Of a stretch of 43,763 nucleotides of DNA, positions 1-9,246 are shown one piece after another. The position numbers and the translations under genes are program-made. The number at the start of each line of letters is the position of its first letter. Position 1 is the stretch's first letter. Origin of the DNA: Methylococcaceae bacterium (GTDB lineage Bacteria > Pseudomonadota > Gammaproteobacteria > Methylococcales > Methylomonadaceae). The stretch spans positions 1 through 43,763 of the forward strand of contig CANNNV010000006.1 in NCBI GenBank assembly GCA_947506155.1, read 5' to 3'. Under the pieces are notes generated by a model. The model made no database searches. It was not told the DNA's origin and worked only from the letters and a program-made list of their open reading frames with translations.

Positions 1-95
1 ACCACCCGATCCCATCCCGAACTCGGAAGTGAAACCTCTTAGCGCCGATGATAGTGTGACAGGTTGTCATGTGAAAGTAGGGAATTGCCAAGCTC
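1..95 (+). rRNA. rrf: 5S ribosomal RNA, 3' portion (5' end outside window)
   Basis: Sequence accacccgatcccatcccgaactcggaagtgaaac...gtgaaagtagggaattgccaagct matches the conserved bacterial 5S core and 3' half. Confidence 0.93.
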
Positions 96-106
96 TTAAT
101 TAAATT

Positions 107-143
107 AACCCTGTCGAGGTCTCCCTCTTCAGGGTTTTTTTTT
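107..143 (+). terminator. Rho-independent terminator of the rRNA operon
   Basis: Inverted arms aaccctg / cagggtt followed by a run of nine T. Confidence 0.8.
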
Positions 144-175
144 GACCTGGGGTTTCGGATAAACTTCCGCAGATT

Positions 176-220
176 ATCTGCATCCGAGCGAAAATTCGCC
201 CGAATGCAGATCAGTTTTTT
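176..220 (+). terminator. Second hairpin with T-tract after 5S rRNA
   Basis: atctgcatccgagcgaa-aa-ttcgcccgaatgcagat (about 17-bp stem with two mismatches) followed by cagtttttt. Confidence 0.6.
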
Positions 221-989
221 AACATCCCGCAGTGCTTAACCAATTGGATAATGCACCCAAACCTACCATATTGCCGTTCGGCCCCATAAAATAAACTTGG
301 TTATCAACAGAAGATATACCAAGATAGCTGTTGGTATTTTTGTAAAAACGGAAATAATATGAAAACATCGTTTGCGACACACTACCGACAGGCGATAGAA
401 ATTGCGTATAATTTCTTTCGGCCCAATTGAATAAACAATCGGAACTTGATGATTGGCCGCTGGAAGAGGAATCTGCTAAAGTGATTGTTTGTGATAACAC
501 ACCATGCCCTCCAGCCATTGGAAATACCGGGTTATGCCAGGATAAATGGTACATACAGGTTTGTCCCATCAATCCCCCAGGAGAGCAATCCATATAGGCT
601 AATTGATTCATATCGGTCGCACCCAGTGTTGGATCTTGTGCGTTAAAATTAATCGTGACGTAAGCGTTGTTATTGATAGGAGGATTAGTGGCAATTGCAG
701 AAGTATTTAATTCATAGACGGTTGCATTAATGCCGCCTTTGCCATCGCTTTGCGACGATGGCGAAGGAATCTGATAATTAAGCGGTTCTATATTACCCAT
801 CAAGGTGTCGTCTAATTTTCCTTGAAGATTGGTAACTTGCTGGGTCGCTGCATCGTAATCAAACGTTCCGGTGAATTTGGTGTCATCTAAAAAGATGACC
901 GAAACGTTATAACGAACGATCCCCGCTTGCGCGATATGGATATCGGTAAGCAGCATCGATAATGCGGCAAAAAATAGTAATTTTTTCAT
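219..989 (-). CDS. Secreted protein with a C-terminal 'NWAE...YYFRFY...YLGIS' module
   Basis: 256-aa ORF with N-terminal signal peptide (MKKLLFFAALSMLLTDIHIAQA). C-terminal ~73 aa resembles those of the ORFs at 7751-8731 and 15186-16841. Confidence 0.75.
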   Translation of the reverse strand: MKKLLFFAALSMLLTDIHIAQAGIVRYNVSVIFLDDTKFTGTFDYDAATQQVTNLQGKLDDTLMGNIEPLNYQIPSPSSQSDGKGGINATVYELNTSAIATNPPINNNAYVTINFNAQDPTLGATDMNQLAYMDCSPGGLMGQTCMYHLSWHNPVFPMAGGHGVLSQTITLADSSSSGQSSSSDCLFNWAERNYTQFLSPVGSVSQTMFSYYFRFYKNTNSYLGISSVDNQVYFMGPNGNMVGLGALSNWLSTAGC

Positions 990-1073
990 GTGAGTATTCC
1001 TCAGTTTTGTACTTTTAAATATAAAATGGCAGGTTTAATCGCTTTTATGCTAAATGTTGCTTGCCGTAGTTTT

Positions 1074-3230
1074 TTAGTAGTTTACGGACAAGCCTACATA
1101 GACCGATCTTCCCATTCCCGCCAGATTTTGATTGTTGGGACGAGATGAAATGAGCGTCATCGCATTTTGGTCGCCAATATACACGCCTGAGAGCGGGTAA
1201 TAATATTGTTTGTCGAGCAGGTTATCTATGCCCACATCGATGCTTACGTTTTTCCACTCGTAGCCGGTCTTCATGTTTACTAGCATGTAGGAAGAGGTTG
1301 TTAACTCGTTTCTAACTGACTGCACCTGATCTTTAGAATCGACAAACTGTAGTTCAAAGGTGTTTTTCCAACCCTTCAATTGATGATCCAAGCTAAGTTT
1401 TAAGTTGAACGGCATCATGTGATACAAATTAACACCGTCGGTACGTTGGCCATTGACATAACTCATGATGGTGTGGGTTGAAAACTCACCATAATGTTTG
1501 TCGGTATACAAGTCAGCTTTGCCGGTGACATCGACGCCCCATAAAACAGCATCATGATTAGCAAAACTCAAGTAATAGAAGCCGTTTCCGGGTTGTTTGC
1601 AAGATGCACAGCGGTCAACATCTATGTAATTTTCAACATAGCTAAAGTAGGGAGTTAATTGGAGACTCCACGTTTCAGCTTTTGGATCGAAGAAATTTGC
1701 GGTAAAGGTAAGGTTGTGCGCCGTTTCCGGTTTTAACTTCATGTTACCGGTATAACCATTGCCGTCACCGAACCAGCCGATCATGGTCATCGGCATAGGA
1801 CTGGTACTCCAAGGATACAGTTCATGTAATGAAGGCGCACGGTTCTTGCGTGCGTAGCCAAAATCATATTCACTCCAGGAGTTTGGCATATACTGCATTA
1901 ACGCCGTCAAATCAAAGGTATCGAAGTTCCGTTCATTGTTGAGCGCGTTAAAAGCGTTCGCCTGACCAAAATCAGCCGTTACGTTGTTGTAACCTTGAAC
2001 ATTTCCAGTATCGGTCATCGTATGGTCATACCGTAAACCCAGCATTCCTTTCCATTCTGTCGACCAATATGACTCCCATTCGGCAAAAGTACCGACACGG
2101 TCGCGGGTGGCGTTATTGAGATTCAGGTAGGTGTTGGGCCCCATCATACTTGGCAATGAGGACGTGGCCGGCCAAAAATCGTTGATTAAGCTGCTGTGAA
2201 ATTCATTGCCAATGCGGATGGTGTCCTGTTCTCTAAAGGGCAATTCCACTTGCACTTTGTAGCCATGATTTCTACCGCGTGTTTCCATAGGCATAGGCTC
2301 GGGCGAATTACGGTCGGAACCGTAGTCCATGGTATGGCTGGTGTTCTCCAGATAAAGTTTGGTGTCGAGACTTCCCCAAGCAAATTCGCCTTTATAGTGT
2401 ACGTTCCCAAAAATACTGTCATTATTGGTCAAATCCATGCGCGCCGTTGGGAATCCTTGAAAAGGGATATGCTGTTGGCCGCCTTTGATTTCCAATAAAT
2501 GCTCATCGACTTTGAATGAGAGTGCCATCGCATGGTTTTGGTTTTCATAAGAGCTTGATTGAATCGTCGTACCATTAGCGTCTTTGTAATTGCTACTTTG
2601 GGTATCCGAAGCGCTGTAATCCACTCTGGCATATTCATTAGCCATCCCTACGGCAATATTGCCGCCAAAAGCATCGCCATTACTGCGATAGAATGATGAT
2701 GCCTTACCCGTCAATAGGATATCTTTGCCAGGTTCGGCAAAAACCGGTGCGGAAGATTGAACGGATATCGTGCCGCCAATACTGTCGCCGCCCATGCTGA
2801 CCGGGGTCAGGCCTTTCAAAATAGTGATACTGCCAATATTGCTACGATCAATATACGATAGCGCCGGATTCATATGATTGGGACATATTGAATTGACGGT
2901 CATGCCATTCACATCAATTTTGACGCGGGTATCGTTTAAGCCATGAATAATCGGTAATGATGAGACTCCGCCTCCTGCTTGAAGAGTCACGCCAGCGGTA
3001 TCTTCTAATAATTTTGCGGTATCGGAAACTTGCGCCTGTTTACGGGTAATTTCTTTAGACTTAATTTTATCCGGAACAATTACTTCGGGTTTTTCGCCGG
3101 TAACGGTGATTTCTTCAAGAATCAAGGCTTGTGAATCCGATGGTTTTTTTCCATCGGCAGCATTGGCGTAGCCGAATGAATAAAGCATGGTAGCCAATAG
3201 ACTTAGGGTAAATGGAATTTTTGTATTCAT
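1074..3230 (-). CDS. TonB-dependent outer-membrane receptor, OprC/NosA (copper)-like
   Basis: 718 aa with signal peptide, plug domain (EITVTGEKPEV, GVSSLPIIHGLNDTRVKIDVNGM), C-terminal barrel ending in an aromatic-rich strand (SVYVGLSVNY), and SICPNHMNPALSYID containing CxxxM. Confidence 0.85.
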   Translation of the reverse strand: MNTKIPFTLSLLATMLYSFGYANAADGKKPSDSQALILEEITVTGEKPEVIVPDKIKSKEITRKQAQVSDTAKLLEDTAGVTLQAGGGVSSLPIIHGLNDTRVKIDVNGMTVNSICPNHMNPALSYIDRSNIGSITILKGLTPVSMGGDSIGGTISVQSSAPVFAEPGKDILLTGKASSFYRSNGDAFGGNIAVGMANEYARVDYSASDTQSSNYKDANGTTIQSSSYENQNHAMALSFKVDEHLLEIKGGQQHIPFQGFPTARMDLTNNDSIFGNVHYKGEFAWGSLDTKLYLENTSHTMDYGSDRNSPEPMPMETRGRNHGYKVQVELPFREQDTIRIGNEFHSSLINDFWPATSSLPSMMGPNTYLNLNNATRDRVGTFAEWESYWSTEWKGMLGLRYDHTMTDTGNVQGYNNVTADFGQANAFNALNNERNFDTFDLTALMQYMPNSWSEYDFGYARKNRAPSLHELYPWSTSPMPMTMIGWFGDGNGYTGNMKLKPETAHNLTFTANFFDPKAETWSLQLTPYFSYVENYIDVDRCASCKQPGNGFYYLSFANHDAVLWGVDVTGKADLYTDKHYGEFSTHTIMSYVNGQRTDGVNLYHMMPFNLKLSLDHQLKGWKNTFELQFVDSKDQVQSVRNELTTSSYMLVNMKTGYEWKNVSIDVGIDNLLDKQYYYPLSGVYIGDQNAMTLISSRPNNQNLAGMGRSVYVGLSVNY

Positions 3231-3282
3231 ATCCGAGCCCCAGGCAACGATTTTTCAAGGGTAAAGCTAATAGAGCGACGCA

Positions 3283-3696
3283 TTATGATTCTTCCTTGGT
3301 GATAAAGGCTAATTTGCCAATACCTGCTTTATGGACGACCGCCATGGCTTTGGCTAATTTGCCGTAAAGCACATTGGCATCGCCGTGGAATTGCACGGTG
3401 AGTTCCTCATCATTCTTTTTGAGGGTGCGCAGCGCTTCTTCCAATGTTTCAAGGGATTGCGGGGTTTCATTCAGGTTGATATTGCCTTGCATATCGATAC
3501 TGATGGTGGCGAGATGACTGAGCGGAGCAATATCGGTTTTAGTGGTTTGAGGCAAATCCACTTTTATCGCCTGGGTCAATAATGGCGCAGTAACGATAAA
3601 AACCACTAATAGCACCAACATCACATCGACCAACGGTGTAACGTTTATTTCACTCATGGGTTCTGCTTCTTCCGAAGACTGGGTATTAAAGGCCAT
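3283..3696 (-). CDS. exbD: Biopolymer transport protein ExbD
   Basis: MSEINVTPLVDVMLVLLVVFIVTAPLL is the ExbD/TolR signature. Confidence 0.93.
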   Translation of the reverse strand: MAFNTQSSEEAEPMSEINVTPLVDVMLVLLVVFIVTAPLLTQAIKVDLPQTTKTDIAPLSHLATISIDMQGNINLNETPQSLETLEEALRTLKKNDEELTVQFHGDANVLYGKLAKAMAVVHKAGIGKLAFITKEES

Positions 3697-3701
3697 CGTT
3701 A

Positions 3702-4361
3702 TTACTCCTCATTAGATTTATAAAGATTGATAATGGCTAGATTAAGAAAGTCGGTAACGAAATATTCAAAATCCGCCAGACATAATTTAATTCTGCGCAG
3801 AAAATAGTTATAAGCCAGCACGGCCGGGATGGCTGCGGCAATACCGATGGCGGTAGCAATCAAGGCCTCACCGATCGGCGCAGCGACAATATCGATGCTG
3901 GCAGATTTTGCATGACTGATGCTTTGCAACGCATGCATAATGCCCCACACGGTTCCAAATAAACCGACAAACGGCGAGGTGCTACCGATGCTGGCGAGTA
4001 AGGCTAAGCCGGTTTCGAGTTGTTTCCGTTCTTTATTAATTTGTTGGCGCATCGAACGATCCATAATCGTTTCGATATGGTTGCCTTGTTTGAGCATGGT
4101 GGAGGCGTTTTCACGGACATTCGCTAATAATTTAAATCCGACATTGGCGATTCTACCTAGCACACTTTGCTCATAGTCCAGGTGTTCAGCGTCCTGAAAT
4201 TCCTTGCAGGCCCAGAATTGTGTGCTATAGGCATGGTTGCTATGGTTTACCCGCCAAAGCACCCATACTTTGTAAATAATAATTGACCAGGTAATGATTG
4301 AAAATCCGATCAAGATGAGCAGGGTCAGTTGAACGATGTTTCCCGAAGAAAGATCTGCCAT
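3702..4361 (-). CDS. exbB: Biopolymer transport protein ExbB (MotA/TolQ/ExbB family)
   Basis: 219 aa with GLALLASIGSTSPFVGLFGTVWGIMHAL, typical of ExbB/TolQ; adjacent to exbD and tonB. Confidence 0.93.
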   Translation of the reverse strand: MADLSSGNIVQLTLLILIGFSIITWSIIIYKVWVLWRVNHSNHAYSTQFWACKEFQDAEHLDYEQSVLGRIANVGFKLLANVRENASTMLKQGNHIETIMDRSMRQQINKERKQLETGLALLASIGSTSPFVGLFGTVWGIMHALQSISHAKSASIDIVAAPIGEALIATAIGIAAAIPAVLAYNYFLRRIKLCLADFEYFVTDFLNLAIINLYKSNEE

Positions 4362-4411
4362 GAGTAATCCTTGAAATTGATAATTAAAAAAGAAATGGTT
4401 TGGGTATTGGG

Positions 4412-5275
4412 TTATTCATCAGTGTCACGTCGATTTTTTAATTTAAACGCCAATGTCTGGATCGTGCGTTGCTCAACGGCGACACCATTGACAATTTTTT
4501 GTTTAAATTTCCATTTTTGAATCGCTTCCAGTGCCGCTTCTTCGAAAATGTCACTTGGCTCGGCATTTACAATGACTGGATTATCGACACTCCCATCCGG
4601 TCGAATCACAAATTGAATGGTGACTTTCCCTTCAATGCCGCGGCGAAGCGCTTGTTTGGGATATTCAGGCGGGATTCGCTCCAATACGACGACGTTGGTA
4701 CTAAAACCTTTTGAGTCAACATCCGAAGCGCCGGTGCCACTGCCGACCCCGGTTCCTTTACCCGTCCCGACACCGCCACCTGAACCGCTGCCCGCGCCGC
4801 CGGTGATGCCAACGCCAGTTCCCGTATTGCTTTGAGCGGTTTTGGACTCGATGCCGTAACCGCCCCCGCCACCAGATGGTTCGGGGGCTTTTGGGGGCGC
4901 TGTTATGATGGGTTCCGGTTTTGGCTCAGCTTTTACTACCGGAGCAATTTTTTTAACCGCTATCGGTTTCGGTAAGGGTTTTAAAATCGGTTTAACCGGG
5001 GGGGGAGTCGGTTTAACGATCGGTTCAACGGGTTTGGGTGGCGGCGGAGGCTCAATTTTTGGAGGAGGGGGCGGCGCCTGCATAAGCGCAAATTCGAGCG
5101 ATTTAGTTTCGATAACGGCTTTGGTTTGCGCCATAAGTTGTTCGTAAAACTGCCAGACTTGAATATGCACGACACTTGACAGCGAAGCCGCCACTAAGGT
5201 GATTAGCCCTAGACGTAATTTTGCATTTGAGGGTTCCGGAGTGCTCAGAATTCTGAGGTCGTTAGTGCTCATCAT
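4412..5275 (-). CDS. tonB: Energy transducer TonB
   Basis: N-terminal TM, Pro-rich segment (PPPPPKIEPPPPPKP...), long Gly-rich linker, and C-terminal TonB domain (PPEYPKQALRRGIEGKVTIQFVIRPDGSV). Confidence 0.93.
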   Translation of the reverse strand: MMSTNDLRILSTPEPSNAKLRLGLITLVAASLSSVVHIQVWQFYEQLMAQTKAVIETKSLEFALMQAPPPPPKIEPPPPPKPVEPIVKPTPPPVKPILKPLPKPIAVKKIAPVVKAEPKPEPIITAPPKAPEPSGGGGGYGIESKTAQSNTGTGVGITGGAGSGSGGGVGTGKGTGVGSGTGASDVDSKGFSTNVVVLERIPPEYPKQALRRGIEGKVTIQFVIRPDGSVDNPVIVNAEPSDIFEEAALEAIQKWKFKQKIVNGVAVEQRTIQTLAFKLKNRRDTDE

Positions 5276-5315
5276 ATTGAAATAAAGAAGTGTAGTGCTC
5301 GACTTAGCTTAAGGT

Positions 5316-7592
5316 TCATGGGGTCAGGTAATTTTGAAAAGGTAAGAGCGGCTCATTCGAACCCTCTGCGCCTACTGCAGGGATTAATAGTAATTCGTCC
5401 TTGCCGAAATCCGGATAAGTCGCATAACTGTTGACATGATAAGTATCGCCTTCGTGGCCGTAGGGCACGTAAATTTCGGGGTGATCGAACGGTGCTCGCT
5501 GATATCGGACCCGTTCATCAGTCAGGGTTTTCAAAAATGCAATCAAATCGGAACGATTTTGTTCGGAAAAATGTAAATTTGGTAGACCAAAGACGCGGGT
5601 TACCTGTTTGGATGCATGGGCGAAGTTGCCGCCACGGGTGTAAAATTCGATGACTTGATCCAGGGTCGCCATACCCCCATTATGCATATAAGGGCCGGTC
5701 AGTTCGACATTGCGGAGGGACGGTATTTTAAAATTCGCCATGACCCCGGCGAGCATTTTTTTGCTATTCGGATTATTCAATTCCCGCAATGCCGCTTCAG
5801 TCGTTGGTAAAAATGCACTTGTTGCAGGCGGTAAATGACAATTATCGGTTGATTGCAGCTGCGGTTTAACGCCATCAATCGGCGTGAATAAGCTCACGGT
5901 CGAATAGGGCGGTTGATAATTGAGGGCAAATTCGATCTGGAAATCGCAAGGACGTACCTCGAATACTTCATTATCGACTACTTTTTGTGGACGACCTGCG
6001 AGAAATTGGAGGTATTGCTGGCTAAAAGAAAGCGGATTGCCGAAGTCATCGTTAGCGCCGAGCCCGAGATCAGCTGATTCTTGGGCAACGCCGGTCGAGG
6101 CAAAGCCCGTGTCATAAAAGGCTTCACTTGCCACCAACGGAATTCGATCAACGACATTGTAGGTTGTGCTGATCGTCAAACTCGCGTCGCTAAAAGCTTC
6201 AGGATGCGTTTTGAATAAGGCAGCATTGGCGTTGACCGAGGCAGCGGAAAAATTGGGGCCTAGATGACAGTGAGAGCATAAGTTGGCGCGAAACTGTTCC
6301 AGGCCTCTTAATTCAGCGGGGCTTAGATTGATGGGTTGATATTGTGCGTCGCGGGCGCTGTTATCGAACGGTGATTCATCGGAAATGAGGGTGCTTTCAT
6401 ACAGTTGAATAGCGAGACCAAAGAATAATGCAAAATTTGCTTCGATTTGGCTGTAAGCTCTCTCCCCGATGGGAGTGCTGAATTGTCCGAGATCGGAAGA
6501 TGACCAATATTTTGAGTTGTATGCTTGTCGAATCAAGCTGGCGTAGGTGGTATTCAGCCCCTTTTGCAAATTTCCGGAAGTGCTCAAACTTAATTTGCCG
6601 AGAACGCTGTCCTGCCAATGGACATTTTGATGTTCAAGGGGATGGCGCGGTAATAATTTACGTCCGATTTCTTTGAGACTACGCTGTGCGCAGCTCATTT
6701 CTGAGGTGTTGCTCGGGGGGGCGGTGGCTAATGATGCTAATGAAGCATTGATTAAATGAAGACGCTGTTTAATAACGTTGTGGGGACCTACTTTTACCCA
6801 CACGCCGGCGTCAGGATCGCGATCACCCCACGGGCTGCTGCCGTTGAAAACATTATTCGCTCGGCCATCCCAAAAACTGCGATGATTGAAAATGGTATTG
6901 ATAACGCTTGGCGCATTACGATGCGTTACTTTGCGGGTGCCGATCAGCCCAACGTGAAAGCTGGTGTCAGGTTGTCTTATGCACTCATCGACACTACTTC
7001 CCATTGGCGCAGTTGCAGTATATTCGCCGCCAAAGGTACCAGCGGAGCCAACGACTTGCGTAGTGTCATAAATAACCGGTGAAGATTCTTCAAACGGATT
7101 CTGGCGTTGATGTAAAGGAAAATCCCGAAGACTCAATTGATGGTTAGGGCTGAGCATATTGCCCACCAGTGAGAGCCCGAATGCGCTAGTTGTTGGAGCT
7201 GAAGACTGACCGCCCGGCGCAAGTTGGTTTTTGCTTCGACTATCCGCGCCGGCATGAAAATGACAGGAAGCGCAGGCCATGCCATCGCTGCCTACATTGA
7301 CATCCCAGAACAGTGCTTTACCTAGGGCGATTGCCGCTGCTTTATCGGTGACGATGGGATCGGGGCCATTGAGTAGACCCGGAACTTCAGGAATCGGTAA
7401 ATGTTTCAGACTGATCGGCATCGGGCCCAGATCCAATTTAGGCGCATCGGCGCTTGAAAGTGTTGCACTCAATAGCAGCATGGTTGATAAGGCATTACGG
7501 ATCAAAATACGATCCCACTTTCTAATGTTATCGATGGATATAAGTATCCGATCAGTGCTTGATAATAATACCCGGCGTGTAAATTTGGCCAT
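5316..7592 (-). CDS. Di-heme cytochrome c peroxidase / MauG-family protein
   Basis: Two CXXCH motifs (CASCH, CSHCH) and ALGKALFWDVNVGSDGMACASCHFHAG, FKIPSLRNVELTGPYMHNGGMATLDQVIEFY. The N-terminal start is uncertain. Confidence 0.85.
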   Translation of the reverse strand: MAKFTRRVLLSSTDRILISIDNIRKWDRILIRNALSTMLLLSATLSSADAPKLDLGPMPISLKHLPIPEVPGLLNGPDPIVTDKAAAIALGKALFWDVNVGSDGMACASCHFHAGADSRSKNQLAPGGQSSAPTTSAFGLSLVGNMLSPNHQLSLRDFPLHQRQNPFEESSPVIYDTTQVVGSAGTFGGEYTATAPMGSSVDECIRQPDTSFHVGLIGTRKVTHRNAPSVINTIFNHRSFWDGRANNVFNGSSPWGDRDPDAGVWVKVGPHNVIKQRLHLINASLASLATAPPSNTSEMSCAQRSLKEIGRKLLPRHPLEHQNVHWQDSVLGKLSLSTSGNLQKGLNTTYASLIRQAYNSKYWSSSDLGQFSTPIGERAYSQIEANFALFFGLAIQLYESTLISDESPFDNSARDAQYQPINLSPAELRGLEQFRANLCSHCHLGPNFSAASVNANAALFKTHPEAFSDASLTISTTYNVVDRIPLVASEAFYDTGFASTGVAQESADLGLGANDDFGNPLSFSQQYLQFLAGRPQKVVDNEVFEVRPCDFQIEFALNYQPPYSTVSLFTPIDGVKPQLQSTDNCHLPPATSAFLPTTEAALRELNNPNSKKMLAGVMANFKIPSLRNVELTGPYMHNGGMATLDQVIEFYTRGGNFAHASKQVTRVFGLPNLHFSEQNRSDLIAFLKTLTDERVRYQRAPFDHPEIYVPYGHEGDTYHVNSYATYPDFGKDELLLIPAVGAEGSNEPLLPFQNYLTP

Positions 7593-7750
7593 GATGATTT
7601 ATAAATCGTGAGTAACGCAAAAAGCCGATGATTTGCACAAGGCAAATATCGGCCGTTTACAGTGGCTTTGGCAAAGCAGTTAAAAGTCAGAATTTCATTA
7701 AACTCCCAGACTGAAACAGTTTACAAACTTTGCCAATAGGTGATGAGACT

Positions 7751-8731
7751 TTATTTGCAACCTGCAGTCGCAGCAAGATCTTTTAAAGCACCAAGATCTT
7801 TAAGGGCTCCATTGGTGCCGACTGCACTGTACAAATGGTTATCTTTTGAAGATACACCTAAGTAAGTATCCGTGGTGTTGTAATAACGATAATAATAGGT
7901 GCTCAAGGTTTGTGACGGCGCTCCTGCTGGCGTAAACTGAGTTGGATTAGTTTTTTCTTCCCAGTTAAATACGCAGTCGCTGATCGATTCAGGAAGTGCT
8001 GAAACCGTTACGTCAATTGGCGTATCGGTGCCACTGGTGTTGGTACCGCCGACGAAAATAGTGTAGAAACCTGGAGCGAGGTTTCGAAGCGTTAAACTAC
8101 CGTATTTTAAGCCACCAGTTGCGCTATAGCCTATACCGATGCTGCCATAGACACCATTTTCATATAAATTGTCGATGCTGAGATCGTAAGCACCTGCATT
8201 GACATTTCCACCGTATCGGTTCGTGTAATCCATGCCGGAGGCGTTTACATAGCCGAGCGTTTCGACAATACCATTAACCGTTGTATTACCTGCTAACGAA
8301 TTTTTGACCGAATCATCGGTTGCCCAGACAATACCCGGAGCGCCAGCTTGACCAACTTGGTTGAAACTATGGATGGCCCCGCTGATGGTTGCTTCAGAAC
8401 CGGTTCCTTTGCCGGTAAAAGCGCCATCTGTTCTATAAACAGTAAATCCCGGTGCATTTGAGACTGCAGAGGTTGCGGAAATAATGGTGGTCGTCGGTAC
8501 AAGTACTTGAAAACTCAACCAGCTTCCTTGCATACCCCAAGCATTATTAACCAGCGCGGGATTTCCGGTATAACTGTTTTTATTGGCGTTGGCTGCAATC
8601 GACTGAATTGAGGTACCTGGATCGAGAATACTGTCATCATTCACCCAGCCAGCAGCTTGAGAGGCGGCTGCAAATGTTAAGGCTCCCGTTAATAAAGTTG
8701 CTTTACAAAGGGTTTGGGTAGTCATATGCAT
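7751..8731 (-). CDS. Secreted protein with the shared C-terminal module
   Basis: 326 aa with signal peptide. C-terminus DCVFNWEEKTNPTQF...YYYRYYNTTDTYLGVSSKDNHLY... resembles the 219-989 ORF. Confidence 0.75.
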   Translation of the reverse strand: MHMTTQTLCKATLLTGALTFAAASQAAGWVNDDSILDPGTSIQSIAANANKNSYTGNPALVNNAWGMQGSWLSFQVLVPTTTIISATSAVSNAPGFTVYRTDGAFTGKGTGSEATISGAIHSFNQVGQAGAPGIVWATDDSVKNSLAGNTTVNGIVETLGYVNASGMDYTNRYGGNVNAGAYDLSIDNLYENGVYGSIGIGYSATGGLKYGSLTLRNLAPGFYTIFVGGTNTSGTDTPIDVTVSALPESISDCVFNWEEKTNPTQFTPAGAPSQTLSTYYYRYYNTTDTYLGVSSKDNHLYSAVGTNGALKDLGALKDLAATAGCK

Positions 8732-9246
8732 TGTGTAGGTCTCCTGTTATCAATCTTGTGCTTTGAACAAGATCAAAATGTGTGTTTTAAGGGTTATTCA
8801 ATCATTTAACTGTTTATCGAGTTAACCGTACTATCGGGGATACTCAAATAAAACAATATATTGGTGTTTCAAGTCAGCAGATGAGATGCTCTTGAGGATA
8901 TCGTTATAACATTCATCTTGTGCTTGCTTAATAACATTGCAGAGAATGTGCCAATAGTGGGAGTGGGTGCGATGGTTTTAAAATTAGCTATTAATATTAA
9001 TAAATTAGATGGGGATATGATTTGTTGGCGTGGTTGATCAGGACAACTGAATGGCGGGGATTAGAGGTTAATATTAAAAACTATGTTATATCCCTTAATA
9101 TATATGTGTGATATGCCACAGTTGTCATGTTTGCGAGATTTCAGAGGATAGGTAGAGATTTTGCAGCGAAATAATCCGAGTTGTTGAGGGAATGAAACTC
9201 GGTTTAGCGTAGAGGTAAAGCGGAAGGAGTGTTTTTGAGTGATTTC

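Noticed and set aside
2186-2638. Small ORFs on both strands inside the TonB receptor gene
   Set aside because: They overlap a strongly supported 718-aa CDS, have low-complexity or non-protein-like composition, and lack their own start signals.
4606-5175. Several 64-88 aa ORFs inside tonB, including Gly-rich ones
   Set aside because: Artefacts of the Pro/Gly-rich repeat coding of TonB read in other frames.
9061-9125. CRP-like sequence tgtgtgatatgccaca
   Set aside because: The half-site spacing does not fit TGTGA-N6-TCACA and it is downstream of the 9247 gene's 3' end, not at an obvious promoter.
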